Assembly (NCBI GenBank): GCA_002238855.1
Contig: MPND01000005.1
Coordinates: forward strand, 49,400-113,399
Reading direction: 5' to 3'
Source: SAR202 cluster bacterium bin90
Lineage (GTDB): Bacteria; Chloroflexota; Dehalococcoidia; Lucifugimonadales; JADFKI01
DNA: 64,000 nt
In this document: positions 59,401 through 64,000 of the stretch, one piece after another
Layout: the number at the start of each line of letters is the position of its first letter
Numbering within the stretch: position 1 is the first letter of the stretch
Notes under the pieces: generated by a model
Seen by the model: the letters and a program-made list of their open reading frames with translations, nothing else
Database searches by the model: none
What the model was told of the DNA's origin: nothing
Made by a program: the position numbers and the translations under genes

Positions 59401-61029
59401 CGTCCCGTACAAGCGGTTGCTGAAGAACACCAGGAAGTCAGCATCAGCAAGTGTCTCCGCAATCAGCGCGGTCTTCGCTGCGCGGTCCGGCTCATACATC
59501 GGCAGGTCGTAGAACTCGAAGTCCGACCGCAGGTTGGGCAGCGACTCCTCCCAATGCTCCTTGAGCACGAACGCACCATACGGAGCAACGCGGTTCAGCC
59601 ACTCACTCGCCCTCACCCCGGTATGCACGCTGCCGTACACCCCATTGACATAAGCGAGCGCGTAGAACGCCGTCCCCACCACAACAAGCGCAATCAGCAC
59701 GCCCACCGCAGGACGCAGCGTCCTCCTGTACACGGCCGCGCGATCCCACAGCGCCCACAGCAACCGCGCCCCGAAGAGCGTCAGCAGAGGCGCGACCGGC
59801 AGCATGTACCGCATGAACTTCACATGGAACGAGCCAGTCACCAGCAGGTACGGCACCACCCAGCACAGCAGCAGCACATCAATCTGCGCGTTCCTCGACC
59901 GCACCGGCAACGTGGCAAGCAGCGCAACCAGCGATATACCCGCCGCCGCCACAACAGCGACCGTGCTGTACGACACCAGCAGTATCGCCGCAGGCAGCCC
60001 CCACCCGACCACCAGGTACCCCAGCCCCAGCTTCCACGGCATCCCCCGCAGCGACACATACAGCAGACCCGCCCACGCAACGATGCCCAGCGGCAAGCCG
60101 TATCCCCACACCGCAAGCTGCCTGATGTGGTACCAGTACGGCGTCGTATCCGCGTACTGCCGCGTGTACGGGTAGTCGCGGATTCCCCGAATCATCTCCG
60201 ACTGCTCGCTCACATGGCTGAAGAACGTCCCCCAGTCCAGCAGCGTGTACGGCTGCGCCAGCATCAGCGCAATTACAGCAACCGCGCCCCCGCCGACAAC
60301 ACCCCAGACCGCCGTCTCCAGCCGCCCCTCAAACCTGCCGGTCGCCGGTTTCCCGTTGAGCCCATTGAGATTAACCGCGAACATCAGATGCGCGATGACG
60401 AACGGCGCCACTATCGGAAGCTGGCTCGCCTTCGTCGCCAGCCCAAGCCCCACCAGCGCGCCCGCAAGCAGCGAGTCCCGCGTCCTGCCCTCTCGCGCCA
60501 CGCGCACCATGAAGTACAGCGCGGCAATCGCCAGCATCGCCTGCAGCGTGTCCACCGCGAAGAAGTGGCTGAGCTGGATGTGTATGACGGCAAGCGCGGT
60601 CAGCAGCGCAGCAAGCAGCCCCGCCCTGCGATCGAACACCAGCGCAGCGATGCCATACACCGCCAGTATCGTAACGATGTCTGCAATGGCCGACACCGCC
60701 CGCCCCAGCACCCGTATGTCGTTGACATCATCGCCTAGAAACGGCCCGCCGACAGTCTGAACAGCCTTCAGCACATACAGCGGAAAACTGCCGTAGTTGA
60801 ACCAGCGCGGGTTCCAGGGACTCTGCTCTGCGTCAAGCAGCAGCCCAATCTCGCCAAGTCCCGGCGGCGACATGCCAAGCACCCTATCCAAAATCGCGCG
60901 CTCATCCGGATGCGGCGTGTACGAGAACCCCTCATCCCACGCCAGCCCGTAGAAGCGCAAGGCAAGCGCCACCACAAGTATGGCAATCAGCAGGACGCGG
61001 GATGTCAGCAGGCGACGAATGAACGGCAT
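56467..61029 (-). CDS. Giant membrane protein: GT-C glycosyltransferase fused to DUF2298 (YYY family)
   Basis: This is a 1520-residue protein with some 25 or more membrane helices. The N-terminal part resembles dolichyl-phosphate-mannose-type GT-C transferases, with an acidic pair at 32-33 (WDEGFSYTPHPDER) in the first loop. From about residue 720 it is a DUF2298 protein, with the family's YYY signature GGGYLNYYYWGQFL near residue 860 and FLFADLHAHMMAIPFT later. The product is unknown; sugar transfer to a lipid or surface polymer is likely. At about residues 1038-1050 a dispersed palindromic repeat is inserted in frame, giving SPHPDPLPRGEG in a loop. Confidence 0.85.
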   Translation of the reverse strand: MPFIRRLLTSRVLLIAILVVALALRFYGLAWDEGFSYTPHPDERAILDRVLGMSPPGLGEIGLLLDAEQSPWNPRWFNYGSFPLYVLKAVQTVGGPFLGDDVNDIRVLGRAVSAIADIVTILAVYGIAALVFDRRAGLLAALLTALAVIHIQLSHFFAVDTLQAMLAIAALYFMVRVAREGRTRDSLLAGALVGLGLATKASQLPIVAPFVIAHLMFAVNLNGLNGKPATGRFEGRLETAVWGVVGGGAVAVIALMLAQPYTLLDWGTFFSHVSEQSEMIRGIRDYPYTRQYADTTPYWYHIRQLAVWGYGLPLGIVAWAGLLYVSLRGMPWKLGLGYLVVGWGLPAAILLVSYSTVAVVAAAGISLVALLATLPVRSRNAQIDVLLLCWVVPYLLVTGSFHVKFMRYMLPVAPLLTLFGARLLWALWDRAAVYRRTLRPAVGVLIALVVVGTAFYALAYVNGVYGSVHTGVRASEWLNRVAPYGAFVLKEHWEESLPNLRSDFEFYDLPMYEPDRAAKTALIAETLADADFLVFFSNRLYGTIPRLPERYPVSSEYYRLLFSQQLGYTLANVQTSLPSLFGVALGDDTLGRPDLPSVGNWARYYPAPSLSQPLDSPSLLLNLGYADESFSVYDHPKVLIFQNTGRLSAPEIQRLMEGGETTETTLQPRDEPELGLVYSSEDAVIQQSGGTWTEIIKPGSWTNRMPVLAWLGVLELIALVTLPLTFVVFRPLSDRGYLLGKALGILLIGLVVWLLASLQWMAFSRLSIAFAVLLMAAVSLGVLAFKWEEISDFVRRRWGALLVGELIFVAAFLAFVLVRMANPDLWHPYRGGEKPMDFAYLNAVLRSTIMPPYDPWFGGGYLNYYYWGQFLTAVLIRATAIEPVIAFNLAVPTFFALTVGGVYSIVYNLVRSAGRRLDDAVGILGGVPRWSPVLLGLVGVAFVTVLGNLDGAIQVGHSVKNVLLGQPFGEFDFWKSSRMMPPDPPGHEITEFPFFTFLFADLHAHMMAIPFTVLAIGLSLAVVLNQKWAGEGAAVEPNSPHPDPLPRGEGTMVWEMVRLAILGIAVGSLALLNTWDLPTYIIVAAAAIAFAEFLAHGGLGALVLIRAGVKTVFMVVVGFVAFLPYHLAGETFYNSVESTTNTTTLWQFLAISGLFVFIIGAFAVDELADGTRTRFGALRRKFGRLYDVLDGDEGTTVSVGWLVGVIAGALLVGLVLTAWFTGVVGSTVPFVFALAVLLAAVGIGVLLRDRPDAAQLGFVLMLALVSLSLVVGLDFLRVEGDIDRLNSIFKFYLQVWVMLGIASAYLLWRLFRMQRSFLARIGLVRQGWKIALVVLVLSAAIYPVLGTQDRLHDRFDGYVTPLTLNGVAFIEGTGYREHSGEVIDLATDYEGIRWLQQNVEGSPIVLEGVTPSYRWGGRVAMYTGLPSVIGWQWHQEQQRYGYAYEVGRRTRAVQTIYSTPDVKTALELMREYGVEYVYLGHLERIYFPEGMSKFEDGLGGALERVFDNGETAIYRVWGGG
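57880..57915. repeat. Palindromic repeat inside the DUF2298 gene
   Basis: CCCTCTCCCC and GGGGAGAGGG form a 10-bp stem at 57880-57901, followed by TCAGGGTGAGGGG. It is the same repeat as at 11411 and 51428, but here it is read in frame as SPHPDPLPRGEG. The reading frame continues on both sides. Confidence 0.8.
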
Positions 61030-61082
61030 AAGGATAGGAGATGTATAGTGCTTATATATTCTGTAAAATTAAGACTATTCGC

Positions 61083-61111
61083 TTGACAGAACGGTAAATC
61101 GTTTGTAATCT
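61083..61111 (+). promoter_or_regulatory. Sigma-70 promoter for the 54-residue membrane protein gene
   Basis: A perfect TTGACA at 61083-61088 and TAATCT at 61106-61111 are 17 bases apart, the same combination as at 23672-23700. The small gene starts at 61217. Confidence 0.6.
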
Positions 61112-61216
61112 TACACCAATGGGCCTTCTCTAGTTTACCCCTTTTGGCAATCTGGCCTACGGAATAAGATAGACTATATTGGTCGCCCTATTCTCTCCTA
61201 CGACGGATGCACGGTT

Positions 61217-61381
61217 ATGACGACAATAGAAGAACGAACAGCACGCAACGAAGCGCAGATCGAAGATATACGAGAGCATTTTGCTACGAAGGCTGACTTG
61301 TATAGGGTTGCCCTCGCGCAATCAGGGTTCACGGCAGTCGCAATCAGCATTGCGGTAGGCATCATTTTACAGTTCGGCTAA
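61217..61381 (+). CDS. Very small coiled-coil/TM protein (54 residues)
   Basis: The product starts MTTIEERTARNEAQIEDIRE and ends with one membrane helix (FTAVAISIAVGIILQFG). The layout, a charged coiled-coil start then a single helix, is like that of the 80-residue gene at 26644. A strong promoter lies upstream at 61083-61111, which supports it as a real gene despite its size. It is divergent from the DUF2298 gene. The function is unknown. Confidence 0.55.
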   Translation: MTTIEERTARNEAQIEDIREHFATKADLYRVALAQSGFTAVAISIAVGIILQFG

Positions 61382-61429
61382 AGCCACCGTACATACACGC
61401 TTGGACAATCGCCTACACCCACGCCTCCC

Positions 61430-61966
61430 CTACCGGTTCCGCACCACAATCGTCCCCAGCATCTTGTCGTGCAGCGTCTGCATCTTCTCAGCCCTGTCCC
61501 ACAGCGGCCACAGATAGTCCACCAGCCAGGCTATGCCAAAGGTCACTTGGGTCAGGAATCCTATGAGCAGAAATTTCACCACGAACTCGCGCAGGAAAGT
61601 GTAGGTCCACTCGGATGGTTCGCCATTGTCCTTGATTACGCGGATGCCGACAATCTGCTTTCCCGGCGTTTGTCCTCGTCCCAGCGTGAATAGCCACCAT
61701 ACTATATAGGCTATCACAGACCCTATGACTGCCGCGGTAATAGCCAGGCCTGTAACAGGCCAGTCGGGGACATCGAAGACTGAATCCAGACCGCTGAGAG
61801 CAACTCGCAGAATCAATGCTAAGGCTACGATAATCAGCACAAACTTAATCAATATTGATGCCACAAAGTCCAAAGCCCACGCGCCTACTCGCTGCCCATA
61901 GGACGCCAGCACACAGTCCTGTTCGTTCGTCTGCTCATCGTCGGAGGTCGTGGTGTCCCGCTGCAT
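61430..61966 (-). CDS. RDD family membrane protein
   Basis: This is a 178-residue RDD protein: GQRVGAWALDFVASILIKF is the RDD start, with further helices and the block RGQTPGKQIVGIRVIKDNGE. RDD proteins have three or so membrane helices, and some act in Na+ or solute transport. A paralogue lies just upstream at 61993. A 68-base stretch near the 3' end (61460-61527) is almost identical to the same place in the paralogue. Confidence 0.88.
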   Translation of the reverse strand: MQRDTTTSDDEQTNEQDCVLASYGQRVGAWALDFVASILIKFVLIIVALALILRVALSGLDSVFDVPDWPVTGLAITAAVIGSVIAYIVWWLFTLGRGQTPGKQIVGIRVIKDNGEPSEWTYTFLREFVVKFLLIGFLTQVTFGIAWLVDYLWPLWDRAEKMQTLHDKMLGTIVVRNR

Positions 61967-61992
61967 TCACCCGCCCTTTACATTCGCTATTC

Positions 61993-62598
61993 TTATTTCT
62001 TTACAACAATCGTCCTCAGCATCTTGTCATGCAGCGTCTGCATCTTCTCAGCCCTGTCCCACAGCGGCCACAGATAGTCCACCAGCCGCGCAATCCCGAA
62101 TGTCATGTCCGAAATAAAGCCCACCAGCAGCAATTTGATCACGAATTCGCGCAGGAAAGTATAACCCCAGTTCGAGGGCGAACCATCGTCCTTGATCACA
62201 CGGATGCCCACAATCTGCTTCCCCGGCGTCTGCCCGTTCCCCAGCGCAATCAGCCACCAGACAATGTAGCCCAGAAGGATTATGCCCAAAATAACGAGCA
62301 CCACTCCGACCGTTCCCATGATTGCAACGAGCCAGTTGGCTCCACTCAGGACAGACTCTTCGATGGACTCTTCAATGGTCATCGAATCCGATGTGATCGT
62401 GATGGACTCCTTGACAGTCTCCGATGAGAAGATTAGCCCCAGTACCAGCACGACAAGACCAATTATCAGCAGGATGAATGGCAGCGTAAATCCCACGAAG
62501 TCCAGCGCCCACGCGCCCATGCGCTGCCCGTAGCTCGCCAGCACCCAGTCGGGCTCTTGTGGCTGCTCGCCTTCCGCCGGTATGCTTTCCTGCTGCAA
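61993..62598 (-). CDS. RDD family membrane protein, tandem paralogue
   Basis: This is a 201-residue protein, starting with TTG 62598, with the RDD layout (GQRMGAWALDFVGFTLPFIL, GNGQTPGKQIVGIRVIKDDG). It carries a loop of about 25 residues rich in Ser, Thr and Glu after TM1 (SETVKESITITSDSMTIEES) that the neighbour lacks. The C-terminal 22 residues are nearly the same as in the neighbour, with 1 mismatch in 68 bases, suggesting recent duplication or gene conversion. The gap between the two genes is 26 bases. Confidence 0.88.
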   Translation of the reverse strand: MQQESIPAEGEQPQEPDWVLASYGQRMGAWALDFVGFTLPFILLIIGLVVLVLGLIFSSETVKESITITSDSMTIEESIEESVLSGANWLVAIMGTVGVVLVILGIILLGYIVWWLIALGNGQTPGKQIVGIRVIKDDGSPSNWGYTFLREFVIKLLLVGFISDMTFGIARLVDYLWPLWDRAEKMQTLHDKMLRTIVVKK

Positions 62599-62620
62599 CT
62601 ATCTACCCCTCTGACAAGTT

Positions 62621-62652
62621 GGCACGGGGCAGTTCGATTACCGCCCCGTGCC
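62621..62652 (-). terminator. Hairpin between the RDD and DUF3500 genes
   Basis: GGCACGGGGC at 62621-62630 pairs perfectly over 10 bases with GCCCCGTGCC at 62643-62652. It lies downstream of the DUF3500 gene on the minus strand and probably ends its transcript, although no T run is present. Confidence 0.5.
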
Positions 62653-62678
62653 GACTAAACCCTGTTCATATCCCCGTC

Positions 62679-62698
62679 ATTCCTGCCTCCGCAGGAAT
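62679..62698. repeat. ATTCCTGC/GCAGGAAT palindromic repeat
   Basis: ATTCCTGC at 62679-62686 and GCAGGAAT at 62691-62698 with flanking GTC and CCAGAAATTC match the widespread GTCATTCCTGC...GCAGGAATCCAG intergenic element. One copy is seen in the window. Confidence 0.6.
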
Positions 62699-62751
62699 CC
62701 AGAAATTCCAAATGCAAGTCCGTCCCGGACTAACCGCCAAATCTTAAGCGA

Positions 62752-63774
62752 CTAGAGCACATGGTAAAGCAGCAGATGCTCCCTCAGCACGTCATTCGCG
62801 AAGTCGTTCTCCTCGTCGCGCAGCACCGAGTGGATATGGTTCGCCTCGTTCTGCCGGTTATCGTACTCCACCACGAAGTTGCCGCCGTGAATCCGATAGT
62901 AGTGCTTGCTGAACCGCTCCATGCCGCCGCCCCAAGCGAAGTAGAAGTCATCTAGCCCCTGCTCGCGGATTGCAGACATCTTGTCCTGCGCCACATCGTC
63001 GCGGATGGTGGACACATATTCGCTGATGATCGACATCATCATCTCGCGCTGCGTCCCATTCATCTGCGAGCCGGGAAGCCCCTCTTCCTGCGGGAAGACC
63101 GCGCGCGACGAGTTATATGTCAGGATGTCGTAAGGCGCCTCCGGATAGATGACCGCACGCCGCTGCTGCTCGGAACTCAGCCCGTTTGCCAGTTCCAGCG
63201 CAAGGTCCTCCCTGTCGCCGAGGATGCGCTTGCCCTTGTCCGGTCCCGCCAGCACCTCCGCTGGGTTCGATCCGAAGAAGAACGGTGTCGTCGAGATGAC
63301 CTTGTCGCCCCAGATGCTGTAATGCAGCGACACATGATGCCCTTCCACGCGCCACGCCCATGGATTCTCAGAATCACGCGGGTCTCCGAACACCGTGAAG
63401 TAGTACAGTTCAGGATCCCGCCGGAAGCTGACGATGCCAGCGTCCTTCTCGACCTTGCCCAGCGTGGTCTCCAGGTCTATGATCTGCGTGGCTTGCTTGT
63501 ACGCGCGCTCCGTAAGTCCGCTCTCCATGATGGCATACGCCAGCTTGCGCTGGTTGTCGTCCATGTCCCGCAGCGCCAGGCCATGCCTGTTCAGCGGCGG
63601 GTAGTACCAGAAGACGCGCTCGCCGTCCATATACTCATAGGTGGCCTTGTCTCGCTGCTCCGCCGAAAGGCTGTCCAGCCAACTCCCCGCCGCCGCCGCC
63701 ATCGCCCCCGTTGCATGCGTGTGCCCGTGTCCGTTTGAATGCCCATGTCCGTTCGAGTGATTCTCCGCTGCCAT
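62752..63774 (-). CDS. DUF3500 family protein
   Basis: This is a 340-residue protein of the DUF3500 family: GDRVFWYYP-like EYMDGERVFWYYPPLNRHGL, GDPRDSENPWAWRVEGHHVS and FFFGSNPAEV. DUF3500 proteins are widespread but have no assigned reaction; conserved His, Asp and Trp residues suggest a hydrolase. The first 24 residues are a His/Gly-rich stretch (NHSNGHGHSNGHGHTH), which could bind metal ions. Start at ATG 63774, after AAAGGAG. The next gene upstream is 11 bases away. Confidence 0.85.
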   Translation of the reverse strand: MAAENHSNGHGHSNGHGHTHATGAMAAAAGSWLDSLSAEQRDKATYEYMDGERVFWYYPPLNRHGLALRDMDDNQRKLAYAIMESGLTERAYKQATQIIDLETTLGKVEKDAGIVSFRRDPELYYFTVFGDPRDSENPWAWRVEGHHVSLHYSIWGDKVISTTPFFFGSNPAEVLAGPDKGKRILGDREDLALELANGLSSEQQRRAVIYPEAPYDILTYNSSRAVFPQEEGLPGSQMNGTQREMMMSIISEYVSTIRDDVAQDKMSAIREQGLDDFYFAWGGGMERFSKHYYRIHGGNFVVEYDNRQNEANHIHSVLRDEENDFANDVLREHLLLYHVL

Positions 63775-63785
63775 TTGCGCTCCTT

Positions 63786-64000
63786 TCAGTTAAGCGTCCA
63801 AAAATTACAGTCGCCGAATAAGCCTCTCGGTTTTTCCTCGTGGCTCACAACCACGAAATTCTCTCTCTTATCTCCCAATTTCCCAACGAACTCGATCTGC
63901 CCATTATCCGTCGAATCCGCGTTGGTTTCAACGACCTCGCCCGGCATGCTCACCGTCCAGTAGTACCTCGCCTTCAGTATCTGGTCGATAACCACACCGC
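63786..64000 (-). CDS. C-terminal part of a protein cut by the window edge
   Basis: About 70 residues are visible in a frame open to the right edge (LKARYYWTVSMPGEVVETNA, then DSTDNGQIEFVGKLGDKREN). The PGEVVETN and NGQIEF stretch recalls LppM/DUF3153-type lipoproteins but the fragment is too short to be sure. A GTG at 63995 could be read as a start, but the frame continues past it. It ends 11 bases before the DUF3500 gene and is probably in one transcript with it. Confidence 0.4.
   Translation of the reverse strand, partial: GVVIDQILKARYYWTVSMPGEVVETNADSTDNGQIEFVGKLGDKRENFVVVSHEEKPRGLFGDCNFWTLN

Noticed and set aside
59335..60738. Long open frame (467 codons) on the + strand opposite the DUF2298 gene
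   Set aside because: It is Arg/His/Gln-rich with no recognisable domain and mirrors the codon bias of the real gene on the other strand, which shows clear family motifs throughout.

Overview
The window is a stretch of bacterial chromosome, GC-rich by eye, with densely packed genes and frequent GTG and TTG starts. The gene set suggests a Chloroflexota bacterium, perhaps of the SAR202/Dehalococcoidia type. The pointers are a giant DUF2298 (YYY) membrane protein fused to a GT-C glycosyltransferase, lipoproteins with long TPxPT linkers, an LppX/LprAFG lipoprotein next to a DHA2-type MFS pump, a LarE protein, a luciferase-like flavin monooxygenase, CaiB and CitE enzymes and paired GMC oxidoreductases. 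This is inference from gene content; there is no rRNA or tRNA gene here to fix the taxonomy.

Layout. 1-21.9 kb runs almost entirely on the + strand: a membrane protein, ilvD, a cluster of small glycine-rich membrane proteins with a visible duplication, an ASCH protein, a formylglycine-type sulfatase, a threonine/proline-linker lipoprotein, CaiB and CitE acyl-CoA enzymes around a TPR lipoprotein, two tandem serine hydrolases, a formylglycine-generating enzyme, two GMC oxidoreductases around a lone antitoxin-like gene, an amidase and an NCS2 permease with an extra cytoplasmic domain. 22-33 kb holds a VapBC pair with a clear operator, an SDR, a DUF362 protein, an epimerase, larE, a Nudix hydrolase, a surface protein, a peroxiredoxin, the LprG-like/MFS pair and a BrnTA pair. 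33-38.5 kb has an arylsulfotransferase-like protein, a two-domain rhodanese and a sulfite-oxidase-type molybdoenzyme, then a Uma2 protein and an amidohydrolase. 38.5-48 kb has the DNA ligase gene ligA (with an apparently duplicated HhH region), a cysteine synthase homologue, a retropepsin-like protease pair, an ABC exporter, an atypical PD-(D/E)XK-like gene and gyrB. 48-64 kb has an agmatinase homologue, a flavin reductase/RidA/luciferase-like monooxygenase operon, a sugar isomerase, a truncated MFS gene, a four-domain rhodanese, a DUF4258/DUF2283-like pair, a thiol dioxygenase, a RelBE-like pair, the 1520-residue DUF2298 protein, tandem RDD proteins, a DUF3500 protein and a partial gene at the edge.

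How the genes fit together. Sulfur chemistry recurs: the sulfatase and its maturation enzyme, arylsulfotransferase, two rhodaneses, sulfite oxidase, thiol dioxygenase and cysteine synthase could together release sulfate from organic sulfate esters and turn thiol sulfur into sulfite and then sulfate. A second theme is oxidation of organic compounds by flavoenzymes. Toxin-antitoxin-like loci are numerous. Two of them, VapBC and RelBE, carry nearly the same inverted-repeat operator. Two families of short dispersed repeats sit between genes, and one copy lies in frame inside the DUF2298 gene.
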